This document shows, one piece after another, positions 34,018-42,525 of a stretch of DNA of 64,000 bases. The position numbers and the translations under genes are program-made. Below the pieces are notes generated by a model. It did not search any database. It was not told the DNA's origin and worked only from the letters and a program-made list of their open reading frames with translations. The stretch lies in NCBI GenBank assembly GCA_050291935.1, contig JBNKKR010000010.1, positions 1-64,000 on the forward strand, in the 5' to 3' direction. Each line of letters opens with the position of its first letter. Position 1 is the first letter of the stretch. The stretch is from Desulfocapsa sp050291935 (lineage in GTDB: Bacteria; Desulfobacterota; Desulfobulbia; Desulfobulbales; Desulfocapsaceae).

Positions 34018-37000
34018 GAAAATGGGCCCGCCGAACAGGAATTGCTTGCTTACTTCTTTTATTATTATTGCCTTGCGGCCTCTTATCGCTTTTTGCCACC
34101 CAGAATGGCACCAGGCTTATACTCGCATGCAGCGAATATTTTTTTTCTCCTTCCCTTCATATCGGTTCCAGTAAGGGAAGTTTTCTCTACCAGTTACAGC
34201 TAAATGATGTATCCTGGAGTAATCAGAACAGCGGCAGGATAGAAATAAAAACATTGCTTCTGCATTGGAGGAGCCAGGACTTACTCAAACGCCACCTCCA
34301 TATCGTAGAACTTAGTACCACGGGGCTGCGCTACACAGCTCCCTTAAAAGAAACTCAGGCCCAAACAGCAACAGCAACTACCCTGCCGGACCTTATACTC
34401 CCCATCAGCATTAGCATTGATCGACTCCATACCGAAGATACAATGTTGTATGCAGCTAAAAACAAGGCACCTCTACAAATCGATAATCTTGATCTTTCCG
34501 CACTATGGGAAAAAGCAGGCATCACCCTAAAAAATTTCTCTGTACAAATACCTCATCTCAACATCACCGCCAGGGGCACCCTTTCTCCAACAGAGAACTA
34601 CTCAATAAACCTGGAAACAACTCTACAAACACAGCCTCCTGACTACCCCGCTGTCAAAATATACGGAAAATACAAGGGTGATACAAAAAAATTGTCCATA
34701 CAAGAGCAATTTACAGGTGATATAAGAGGTGCGCTTGCGGCAACGATGCAAGATTTACTCACTACCCCTTCCTGGAAGGCTTCCTTTTCCAGGATTCAAT
34801 GTAATAGCAAACTATTCCAAGCCGATATTCCAGGAGAAATAACAGGAACAATAGAGTCCATGGGTAATGTGCACCATTTCAAGACCACAGCCCAGCTCGC
34901 CATGCAGGATAACAATAAGGCGATGTTTAACTGGGATGGTAGTGTTGATATCGACACAGACATACAAACATCGTCCTTACAGATAAACAAATGCACCCTC
35001 TCCCAAACAAATGGTCCGGCAAGCATCGATCTTGCCGGGATCGTTTCCATGGAGCAGGATTTCGATATCAAAATGCGGTGGCAGGACCTCCAGTGGCCGC
35101 TAACTCAAGAAGCCCAGTACAAAGCAAATGCAGGTCAACTTCGTATCAAGGGAAATGTCGATAACCACCGACTTATACCGCCAGGGCATAAGTTTCGTAA
35201 GAGCAGACAAGCTGCTCAACTCAGCTTTAACTTCAACACCAGCCTTTCCACCCCCACCACACCAGAAGCTACTGTTCAACTCATAAGCCACGGTTCCCTT
35301 ATGGACCATCTGATCGATATTGATATACACGCCCCCACCTTGGCAGATCTTTCCCTTGCACTGCATGGAAGGTACCAAACAACAAACGATCGTTGGCAGG
35401 CGACAGTACATGGGCTTCGTCTCTCCACCCAGGAACTTGGCATCTGGCAGAACCGGGAAGAAGCCGATCTCCATATCGGCAAAACAGCGGCAGAGCTATC
35501 ACAACTCTGTATCAACCACGATGGGGCGGCACTTTGCTTACAAGGAAACTGGGACAAAGAAGGGAAAACGACAACGGGCAACATATCACTTAAGGATTTT
35601 TCGCTCCACTGGCTTTCGCCCTGGTTTCCTCAACACCTTGATGACCTGCAGGGCATGCTATCTATTGAAGCGAAAGCCCTGCAAAAAGAGAAGCTCAATG
35701 CATCTGTTGTTGGCAAAATAACACCAGGAACAATCCACTATAGCACACCTCAAAAACAGGGTATTCTGGATCATCAGGGTGCCGCCTTTTCCCTTGAACT
35801 TGAGGGACAAGAAGTACAATCTTCTCTTTTTGTTAGTGTGGACTCAAATCGCATTGAAGCAGAACTACACTCTCCTGATATGCTCAACAGTGATCAAAAT
35901 CATTCACCAACACTGGCTGGAACAATACATGTCGATGCTCCCAACTTTACACTGGCTAAGTCGTTGGTGGACGAAATTGAAAGACTGCAAGCAAAACTTG
36001 AAGCGGATTTTTCGGTCTCCGGAAAGCTTTTCGAACCAAATATTAACGGTCAGGGAACATTTACCATTGCTGATCTTTTTATTCCTGCCATCGGCTGTGA
36101 ACTCCAAGAGAGTTCCTTTGCACTTGTAGCAAGTAAGGATACAATTTCAACAACGGGAAATGTTAATGGAGTTGTGGGATTTATGACTCTTGATGGCAAT
36201 CTATTGCTTAATAAAGAGAAGCGTTATCCCGCAGAACTCACCCTCCATGCGGAGAATTTTAAGCTTATCAACTTACCGGAAATACAAATTTTTCTAAACT
36301 CTGATCTTTCCTACAAAAGTAGGAAGGATATCAACCTGCTCTCAGGCACACTGGAAATCCCCCAAGCGGAAGTGCTCTTAAAAACGCTCCCCCAAGGGAC
36401 AGAATCCGTTTCACCGGATATTGTTATTAGCAATACAGAAAAAAAAGAAGAGCCGAAATCTCCCGTTGCCATGGCCTTGCAGATAATCCTTGGCAAAGAA
36501 GTGTTTTTTGCTGGATTTGGGGCAAACGGTTTTATCGACGGGAAGCTTCACATCACAGCCAAACCAGACGAGCAGATGCTTGGCAGCGGAGAATTTCATA
36601 TCAGAGAGGGCAGCTACCGGGCATATGGCCAGGATCTTGATATTGAAAACGGTGTTATTTCTTTTCCCGGCGGCCCGCTTTCTCAACCCGGAATCTCATT
36701 TCGGGCAAGCAAAACCATCGGGGATGTGGTGGCGGGACTTGCCATCATAGGCCCTGCCACCAAGCCACAAATAACTCCCTACTCCCGTCCTCCCATGCCT
36801 AAGAGCCAGATCCTTTCATATCTGCTTACCGGCTCACCTCCAGGCGCAGGAGGTGCACGACTGTCTGTTGGACGACAGATCAACAATAAGCTCTCCGTCG
36901 CCATCGCCACCGATACCAAAACCGGCGAAAAGGAGTTTATTTCACGTTACAGGTTAAACAGAAAAATCCACGTGGAAGCAAGTACCGGAAGTGGCAGAAA

Positions 37001-37073
37001 TGGAGCAGAAATCGTCTACTCCACCGAATTTGGTGGTGAAAACGAACCAGAACAGCCAGATACCACCCAATAG
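34014..37073 (+). CDS. tamB: TamB-like translocation/assembly module protein
   Basis: A 1019-residue inner-membrane-anchored protein spanning the periplasm, partner of TamA. One N-terminal helix (about 7-28), a long beta-rich groove region, and the C-terminal DUF490/TamB domain are present. That domain is recognisable from IVISNTEKKE and IDGKLHITAKP through GRQINNKLSVAIATDTKTGEK to the end. The GTG start overlaps the tamA stop, so the pair is translationally coupled. It ends four bases from the convergent der gene. Confidence 0.92.
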   Translation: MRKWARRTGIACLLLLLLLPCGLLSLFATQNGTRLILACSEYFFSPSLHIGSSKGSFLYQLQLNDVSWSNQNSGRIEIKTLLLHWRSQDLLKRHLHIVELSTTGLRYTAPLKETQAQTATATTLPDLILPISISIDRLHTEDTMLYAAKNKAPLQIDNLDLSALWEKAGITLKNFSVQIPHLNITARGTLSPTENYSINLETTLQTQPPDYPAVKIYGKYKGDTKKLSIQEQFTGDIRGALAATMQDLLTTPSWKASFSRIQCNSKLFQADIPGEITGTIESMGNVHHFKTTAQLAMQDNNKAMFNWDGSVDIDTDIQTSSLQINKCTLSQTNGPASIDLAGIVSMEQDFDIKMRWQDLQWPLTQEAQYKANAGQLRIKGNVDNHRLIPPGHKFRKSRQAAQLSFNFNTSLSTPTTPEATVQLISHGSLMDHLIDIDIHAPTLADLSLALHGRYQTTNDRWQATVHGLRLSTQELGIWQNREEADLHIGKTAAELSQLCINHDGAALCLQGNWDKEGKTTTGNISLKDFSLHWLSPWFPQHLDDLQGMLSIEAKALQKEKLNASVVGKITPGTIHYSTPQKQGILDHQGAAFSLELEGQEVQSSLFVSVDSNRIEAELHSPDMLNSDQNHSPTLAGTIHVDAPNFTLAKSLVDEIERLQAKLEADFSVSGKLFEPNINGQGTFTIADLFIPAIGCELQESSFALVASKDTISTTGNVNGVVGFMTLDGNLLLNKEKRYPAELTLHAENFKLINLPEIQIFLNSDLSYKSRKDINLLSGTLEIPQAEVLLKTLPQGTESVSPDIVISNTEKKEEPKSPVAMALQIILGKEVFFAGFGANGFIDGKLHITAKPDEQMLGSGEFHIREGSYRAYGQDLDIENGVISFPGGPLSQPGISFRASKTIGDVVAGLAIIGPATKPQITPYSRPPMPKSQILSYLLTGSPPGAGGARLSVGRQINNKLSVAIATDTKTGEKEFISRYRLNRKIHVEASTGSGRNGAEIVYSTEFGGENEPEQPDTTQ

Positions 37074-37094
37074 AAGATTAGCTCTTCTTCTTTT
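37072..37094 (+). terminator. Weak hairpin between tamB and der
   Basis: AGAAGA (37072-37077) pairs with TCTTCT (37083-37088) around TTAGC, followed by TCTTTT. The stem is short and AT-rich and lies partly inside the der 3' end. Confidence 0.35.
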
Positions 37095-38424
37095 CCCGGT
37101 TCTTATCACGGATATAGAGCTGCAATGGCACCTTATCAAGTCGTAATCCTTCGCGAAACTTGTTGATCAGATAGCGTTCATAGGAAAAATGCACCCCTTT
37201 TGCACTATTACTCATCACCACAAATTTTGGAGGACAACTCCCCACCTGGGAGGTGTAGTAGAATTTCAATCGTTTATTTTTATATATTGGTGGAGAATGA
37301 CTCTCCACCGCATCCTTTAACAGACGATTCAAAGCAGAAGTGGGAAAGGAAGCGGTAAACTGCTTATACACCGCACCAATTGTTGGAAAAAGCCTTTTTA
37401 TTCCATACCCCGTGAGGGCAGAAGCGGTGAGAAGGGGTGCAAAGCCAACAAAGGGAACAGCAAGTCCAATCTCAGCCATAAGCCGTTTTTGCCGCTCTTT
37501 ATCATCTTGCACAAGGTCCCATTTATTGACCAGCAGGATAAGCCCCCTGCCCTGCTCCTGGGTATAGCCAATTACCTTGGTATCCTGTTCGGTAATGCCT
37601 TCTTCCGCATCTATTAACACCACAGCAATATCACATCGTTCAAGGGCGGCTAGAGATTTTAGAATGGAAAATTTTTCTATTTTTGCCGTGGTTTTGCCCT
37701 TCCGCCTAATACCTGCCGTATCGATTAGGAGGTAGTTGTACTTCCCATGACTTAACTGGGTATCCACCGAGTCCCTGGTCGTTCCGGACACATTGGAAAC
37801 CACCATTCTATTAGCCCCAAGTATCTGATTAATCATGGATGATTTCCCGACATTGGGACGTCCAAAAAAGGCAACTTTTATAGTATTTTCCGGAAGATCC
37901 AATCCAGCATCGCTCGTTTTCAGCGTTGCCGCGACCTCATTCATTAAAGTTACGTAACCATATTTATGCTCAGCAGAACAGGGCCAAAACTTCTCCACGC
38001 CAAGCTCATAAAACTGCGGAAGATCTTCCACTTCCTGGGCCGGGCTATCAATTTTATTCACCACATAAAAGACCTTCTTGTCAGTACGACGCAACAGTTT
38101 GGTCACTTCATGATCCTGCGGTGTTACCCCTTGACGGCCATCCATCAAAAAAAGAATAATATCGGCTTCCTCGATGGCAGTAAGAGCCTGATCCCTGATA
38201 TGGCCTCCCATTGAGTCACCGCTGATATCCTCAATACCGCCGGTATCAACCAACATAAAGCCCTTTCCCTCCCAACTCACTTTGTCATAATGACGATCTC
38301 TGGTTACCCCGGGAGTGGGATCGACCAAGGCCTTTCTTGATCTGGTGATGCGGTTAAAGAGCGTGGATTTGCCGACATTGGGCCTTCCCACCAGAGCCAC
38401 AACAGAGTGGGTTTGAAGTACCAT
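37078..38424 (-). CDS. der: Ribosome biogenesis GTPase Der (EngA)
   Basis: Essential GTPase for 50S subunit assembly. The 448 residues hold two G domains, each with GRPNVGKS (about 13-20 and near 190), DTGGIED or DTAGIRR, and NKID or NKWD, plus a C-terminal KH-like domain ending in a lysine-rich tail. The tandem-GTPase layout is unique to Der. The DUF2959 lipoprotein gene lies just two bases upstream on the same strand. Confidence 0.96.
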   Translation of the reverse strand: MVLQTHSVVALVGRPNVGKSTLFNRITRSRKALVDPTPGVTRDRHYDKVSWEGKGFMLVDTGGIEDISGDSMGGHIRDQALTAIEEADIILFLMDGRQGVTPQDHEVTKLLRRTDKKVFYVVNKIDSPAQEVEDLPQFYELGVEKFWPCSAEHKYGYVTLMNEVAATLKTSDAGLDLPENTIKVAFFGRPNVGKSSMINQILGANRMVVSNVSGTTRDSVDTQLSHGKYNYLLIDTAGIRRKGKTTAKIEKFSILKSLAALERCDIAVVLIDAEEGITEQDTKVIGYTQEQGRGLILLVNKWDLVQDDKERQKRLMAEIGLAVPFVGFAPLLTASALTGYGIKRLFPTIGAVYKQFTASFPTSALNRLLKDAVESHSPPIYKNKRLKFYYTSQVGSCPPKFVVMSNSAKGVHFSYERYLINKFREGLRLDKVPLQLYIRDKNREKKKS

Positions 38425-38426
38425 AA

Positions 38427-39086
38427 TCAGTGTTTAATCTCGGAAATAAAACTATTGGACGAAGCAATGGCAGCGTTCATTGAACGTATAAGCTCAGTTA
38501 TCTGCCCCTCAAGATGTGCAAATTCCGTTTGCAGAGAACCGACAGCCTGGGCATTGAGGTTATGTTTCAAAAAAAGGACGTTATCATGGAAGATTCGCAA
38601 CACTGGGGCCATGGACTCCTCAGCGGTCTTCATGGTTGTAATCATCGCTTCATAACGCTCTTTGGTTACCCGCATCTGCTTTTCACTGGAGCTACGCAGC
38701 TCCTTATTTTCATACTCTTTCAATTCAGCCTTCCATTCGGCAAAGAGCGCATCCGCAACCGACTCAATCTTCTCAATGCGATCAGTCACCTCAGCAGCCG
38801 CCTTTTCACACTTGGTGTATTCACCATCAAGCTTGTCATAGGCCTTTTTCAAATCTGTTTCCTTAAGCTTTACCACCGAATCAAAACGCTCAAGGGCTGT
38901 TTGGAATTGTTCCTGGGCATCGGCCTGAGAATCACGTCCGGCTTCCACCCGGTCAATCAGAATATCTCGTTTATGCATCCCCACTTTTTCCATTGCCTTG
39001 TAATAAGTATTGGAACAAGACACACAAAAACACATCAAACCTAAAAGCATTGCAGGCCAAACCGAGGCCTTAACTAACTGTTTCAT
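38427..39086 (-). CDS. DUF2959-type putative lipoprotein
   Basis: A 219-residue protein, mostly helical with likely coiled coil (about 45-215). The N-terminal segment MKQLVKASVWPAMLLGLMCFCVSCSN looks like a lipoprotein signal, though the residues before the cysteine are not a perfect lipobox. The SNTYYKAMEKVGMHKRDIL segment is typical of DUF2959, whose function is unknown. I chose the ATG at 39086 because GGAAGG lies nine bases upstream; a frame extending to 39218 overlaps the neighbouring gene. It stands two bases upstream of der and may be co-transcribed with it. Confidence 0.7.
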   Translation of the reverse strand: MKQLVKASVWPAMLLGLMCFCVSCSNTYYKAMEKVGMHKRDILIDRVEAGRDSQADAQEQFQTALERFDSVVKLKETDLKKAYDKLDGEYTKCEKAAAEVTDRIEKIESVADALFAEWKAELKEYENKELRSSSEKQMRVTKERYEAMITTMKTAEESMAPVLRIFHDNVLFLKHNLNAQAVGSLQTEFAHLEGQITELIRSMNAAIASSNSFISEIKH

Positions 39087-39114
39087 ATAACGTACCTTCC
39101 TATACCACCACGTA

Positions 39115-39621
39115 CTATTCAATAGTAATTCCTTCTGCTTTCGCACGAAAAAAATATATCGTTTTAACAAGAGTATGCTCAGACGATATATCAAATTCCT
39201 TAAGCCTTCTCTTTCCAAACCTTCGATCTAACATCCCTATTGCACGAATTATATGATTTTCGGAACAAAGAATATTTTCAATGGACATACTTTGGTAATC
39301 ATGCATGGCACCACCAAGATGACTTTGCGTAAAAAAAGAATCCTGCTTTAATGCCAATTCCGCTTCCTTTTCAACGTTATCATAGTTACTGTTTTTATTT
39401 AAATTGGAAGCACCTGCAAGTATTGCTGCTTTTTTGTTAAGGGCATGGAGCCACTTCCAAATATGAACCATACTGATCACTTCTTTACCATCGAGTGTAA
39501 TCCATGCACGTCCATCATGGTCATGCATTGTGCGATAACGCGTTGAATGCAGTCCTACTCGCCCCTTGACACTATCAGCGAAAAAACATTCTACATTTCG
39601 TTTAAGTTTAGACCACCGCAT
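39115..39621 (-). CDS. SF0329-like protein of unknown function
   Basis: A 168-residue soluble protein. The pattern MRWSKLKRNVECFFADSVKGRV, then RTMHDHDGRAWITLDGKE, resembles the SF0329 family, a group without known function seen sporadically in many bacteria. The ATG at 39621 is my preferred start; a TTG at 39654 would add 11 residues. It is AT-rich compared with der and the DUF2959 gene, and together with the next gene it looks acquired. An attC-like hairpin lies immediately upstream. Confidence 0.6.
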   Translation of the reverse strand: MRWSKLKRNVECFFADSVKGRVGLHSTRYRTMHDHDGRAWITLDGKEVISMVHIWKWLHALNKKAAILAGASNLNKNSNYDNVEKEAELALKQDSFFTQSHLGGAMHDYQSMSIENILCSENHIIRAIGMLDRRFGKRRLKEFDISSEHTLVKTIYFFRAKAEGITIE

Positions 39622-39643
39622 TTTGACCAAGTTAACTATATTT

Positions 39644-39710
39644 CTTAACGCCAAACACTAAATTCACCGGCCTGAACCTCAAAGTGCCAAAGTCCGGTGG
39701 AGCACATAAC
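39644..39710 (-). repeat. Hairpin with partial resemblance to an integron attC site
   Basis: Between the L,D-transpeptidase and SF0329-like genes, CACCGG (39665-39670) and CCGGTG (39694-39699) form an inverted repeat. On the minus strand the right end reads GGCGTTAAG, similar to an attC R' core, preceded by CTCCACCGGA-type sequence. The left end (TTGTTATG) does not complement it, so a true attC is unproven. It could equally be a plain terminator-like hairpin. Confidence 0.3.
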
Positions 39711-39717
39711 AATATAC

Positions 39718-40203
39718 TTATTCTTCTATTAATATAGGAGTGTTAGAATCAACCAAACTCCAAATTTCATCCATTTCTTTATTGGTGACAGCAATACAAC
39801 CATCCGTCCAGTTAAACTTTTGAGTGATAAATGATAACCAGCCAAGTCCATTCTTTTGCCCATGTATCATTATTTGACCACCAGGATTTACATTTTCCCT
39901 TTTGGCATTTTCTTTATCATTTTTATTTGGATAAGAAATATGGATAGCTTTATAAAAAGAACTATCACTTTTTTTGTAATCTAAAATGTATTTTCCTTCG
40001 GGTGTTCTTTCATCTCCTTGTTGTTCTTTATGTCCGACAGGATTTGCTCCAAAACTGACTTTATATTCTTTAACTTTTGCATTGCCCGAAAGAAGGTACA
40101 TTTTCTTCTCTGATTTCGTTACTAATACTGAGTCAATTTTTGTTTTTCCATAAACAAGAGTACAAAAAAGAAAAAAGAATATTGCAGTGAAAACGTATTT
40201 CAT
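39718..40203 (-). CDS. L,D-transpeptidase (YkuD family), exported
   Basis: A 161-residue secreted enzyme that would cross-link or modify peptidoglycan. A signal peptide (about 1-19, ending LVYGK) precedes a YkuD domain with GDERTPEGKY, the HG of MIHGQ (H114-G115) and the catalytic motif TDGCIAV with Cys136. It is short, without LysM or other binding domains. It is strikingly AT-rich (for instance MKYVFTAIFFFLFC) relative to surrounding genes, suggesting acquisition. It lies 42 bases downstream of the radical SAM gene. Confidence 0.85.
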   Translation of the reverse strand: MKYVFTAIFFFLFCTLVYGKTKIDSVLVTKSEKKMYLLSGNAKVKEYKVSFGANPVGHKEQQGDERTPEGKYILDYKKSDSSFYKAIHISYPNKNDKENAKRENVNPGGQIMIHGQKNGLGWLSFITQKFNWTDGCIAVTNKEMDEIWSLVDSNTPILIEE

Positions 40204-40245
40204 TTTATTTATTCACATTACATATGCAATACAAAAAACATAGAC

Positions 40246-41259
40246 CTATTCCCACACACCGTGAATAACAGCACCACACGCAGGACAGTGACCATCATCC
40301 AACCTGTTTGCATCAATGGAAAAACCACGCCTTAAGATAACCGCAACGCCACACGATGGGCAAGTGGTATTTTCTCCGCCGCTTCCTGGTCTATTGCCCA
40401 TATATACATACCTAAGCCCCGCAGCAAGGCCAATCTGCCTGGCCCTTTCAAGACATGCTGCCGTAGTCGGCAAACGATCTGTCATTTTATGGGTGGGATA
40501 AAATCCGGATACATGCCATGGAATGTTCACACTTACGCCGGCAAGAAAGTCTGCTATTTTCTGGAGTTGCTCATCGTCATCGTTGTGCCCTGGAATAACA
40601 AGGGTTGTCACCTCCACATGCACTTTTGCTTTATACATCACTTGTATGGACTCAAGAACAGGTTGTAATCGCCCGCCACAAATCTGTCTATAAAACGAAT
40701 CACTAAAGCCCTTAAGATCTACGTTAATACCATCAAGATAAGGAATAAGAAGTGCCATTGCCTCTCTGCTCATAAATCCATTGGAGACAAAAATATTCTT
40801 TAGCCCCTTTTTGTGGGCAAGTTGCATACAATCGAGTGCAAATTCTACAAAAACAGTGGGTTCCACATAGGTATAACTAATGGATTTTGCCCCCTCTGCC
40901 AAGGCGGCGGTAACGACATCCTCTGCACTATGCGACGTACCGACAATGGTACCACGAGCACACTTCTCCACCTGGGAAATAGAATGGTTTTGGCAATGCA
41001 GACAGGAAAAGTTGCACCCCACCGTTGCAATGGAATAGGAGACGCTCCCGGGAAGTAAGTGAAAAAGGGGTTTCTTTTCTATGGGGTCACAATTCTTTGC
41101 AACAAGATACCCATACACAAGACTATAAAGGGTCCCTCCCTGGTTTTGCCTTACTCCACACCTGCCAAAATCTCCTTCCGCTATGGTGCAATAGTGGCTG
41201 CAGAGCAAACAATGAACGTTTTTATTCTTACCTTTATTATACAGTACTGCTTCGCGCAT
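40246..41259 (-). CDS. AmmeMemoRadiSam system radical SAM enzyme
   Basis: A 337-residue radical SAM protein with the cluster motif GCNFSCLHCQN (C82, C86, C89). An N-terminal cysteine group VHCLLCSHYC resembles that of pyruvate formate-lyase-activating homologues, and two C-terminal zinc-ribbon pairs (CPSCG and CPACG) follow. This architecture defines the radical SAM member of the AmmeMemoRadiSam set; its MEMO partner is at 13025-13840. I chose the ATG at 41259; a TTG at 41277 would add six residues. The substrate is unknown. Confidence 0.88.
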   Translation of the reverse strand: MREAVLYNKGKNKNVHCLLCSHYCTIAEGDFGRCGVRQNQGGTLYSLVYGYLVAKNCDPIEKKPLFHLLPGSVSYSIATVGCNFSCLHCQNHSISQVEKCARGTIVGTSHSAEDVVTAALAEGAKSISYTYVEPTVFVEFALDCMQLAHKKGLKNIFVSNGFMSREAMALLIPYLDGINVDLKGFSDSFYRQICGGRLQPVLESIQVMYKAKVHVEVTTLVIPGHNDDDEQLQKIADFLAGVSVNIPWHVSGFYPTHKMTDRLPTTAACLERARQIGLAAGLRYVYMGNRPGSGGENTTCPSCGVAVILRRGFSIDANRLDDGHCPACGAVIHGVWE

Positions 41260-41369
41260 TTTTCTATTGTGTACCAACCTTTGGATATTGCTTGCAGCAA
41301 ACAGGTGATCTGATAGTCGTATTTACAGGAAGAGCCTATTGCCAGGATCTACTTCTGGCCTGACACTAA

Positions 41370-41546
41370 CTAAAAAAAACGGATAAAAAAAGCAACAACG
41401 GAACGACAACAAGAGATCACTCTGGACTCTCGCTTATCGCTTGCGGTGAGAAGATACCTGCTACAAACTGGCTGATTAAGGTCTGGGAGAGGTAACTTAG
41501 ATGAAGGGATACGGTAAAAGAGTGTTTCCAGGTGCCATTTTTTCAT
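41370..41546 (-). CDS. Possible small protein in the bpt-radical SAM gap
   Basis: The 464-base stretch 41260-41723 has no recognised gene. Within it, an ATG at 41546 preceded by a perfect GGAGG six bases upstream opens a 58-codon frame (MKKWHLETLFYRIPSS...) ending at TAG 41370, followed by two T-runs on the minus strand. I do not recognise the product. The composition (serine- and arginine-rich middle, FFIRFF end) is not clearly protein-like, so it could instead be a leader or a structured RNA. Confidence 0.3.
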   Translation of the reverse strand: MKKWHLETLFYRIPSSKLPLPDLNQPVCSRYLLTASDKRESRVISCCRSVVAFFIRFF

Positions 41547-41723
41547 GTGAATCCTCCAACACATACAGGAAAGAAACAAAAAGCACACTTCCTCCATGAC
41601 AGGCCCACAGTAACACAAAAATAGAAACTACGCAAGCACCAAGCACCACATATTGCATTTTCGCACTTTACACATACCCTATGCTGTGCACCAAGTTATT
41701 CTATAGTATTTATTTTGTAGGAC

Positions 41724-42476
41724 TTATTTCCCTTTTCGCTCTTTTTTTTGCCACATATTATTGATAAAGAGATAATGGGGCGAGAAACGATCTTTATAGC
41801 TCATGGCAGATATTTCTTTTAGGTAATAGCCAAGATAGAGATAGCCAATGCCCATATCCTGGCAAATATTTATCAGGCTTAAAATGTTAAGCACTCCTGG
41901 ACTGCGTTTTTCCTCTTGCGGATCAAAGAAAAAGTAGACGGCGTTCATCCAATTTTCGCCAACATCCACGATACAATTCCCAATCAGTCGTTCCCCCACC
42001 CGGTAACGAACTTCCATCCCTGAGATAATCCGGTTAAGAAAAAAACCTTCATAGTAGGATCTGCCGCTATTCTTTTCCTTGGGGAAACGGGCTTTGAGAA
42101 ACGATTCACAAAGGGCAACATTCTCCTCACTGGCCTCAATGGGAGCAAACTCTATACTCACATCTTCGTTCTTTTTCCACACTCGACGCTGATTTCTATT
42201 TGCCTGCATCTCCTGCACATGCAGACGGATAGGTATGCAGGAGATACAATCGGGACAGTGCATGGTGTAGAGGCAATTGCCATTCCGCCGATAGCCGGAT
42301 GCTAAAAAAAGTTCCATAAGCCGTTCAGAAAGAGGGGAAAACAGCGCCTGGTAGAAGACGGCCTTATGGGGGAGCGCGTAAGGACAAGCCACCCCTATTT
42401 CAGTAAAAAACCGTGAAACTCTGGGTTTTAGCTGTTCAAATTCCCGTGCACATTGCACATCATACAAAGAAGTCAA
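41724..42476 (-). CDS. bpt: Aspartate/glutamate leucyltransferase (Bpt/Ate family)
   Basis: Transfers leucine from tRNA to N-terminal Asp or Glu of proteins, marking them for ClpAP/ClpS degradation. The 250 residues contain CPYALPHKA, the zinc/cysteine segment MHCPDCISCIPIR (C74, C77, C80), and the C-terminal YLYLGYYLKEISAMSYKDRFSPH typical of the ATE C-domain. It is co-oriented with gdhA upstream, with a gap of about 50 bases. Bpt rather than arginyltransferase is assumed from bacterial precedent. Confidence 0.9.
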   Translation of the reverse strand: MTSLYDVQCAREFEQLKPRVSRFFTEIGVACPYALPHKAVFYQALFSPLSERLMELFLASGYRRNGNCLYTMHCPDCISCIPIRLHVQEMQANRNQRRVWKKNEDVSIEFAPIEASEENVALCESFLKARFPKEKNSGRSYYEGFFLNRIISGMEVRYRVGERLIGNCIVDVGENWMNAVYFFFDPQEEKRSPGVLNILSLINICQDMGIGYLYLGYYLKEISAMSYKDRFSPHYLFINNMWQKKERKGK

Positions 42477-42525
42477 ACCAATACACCATCAGTCAATACT
42501 CACAATAATAGTGACTCCCTTTTAT

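Noticed and set aside
41260..41723. 6S RNA or SRP RNA in the bpt-radical SAM gap
   Set aside because: No long closing stem with central bubble and no conserved SRP GGAA-tetraloop hairpin could be drawn on either strand.
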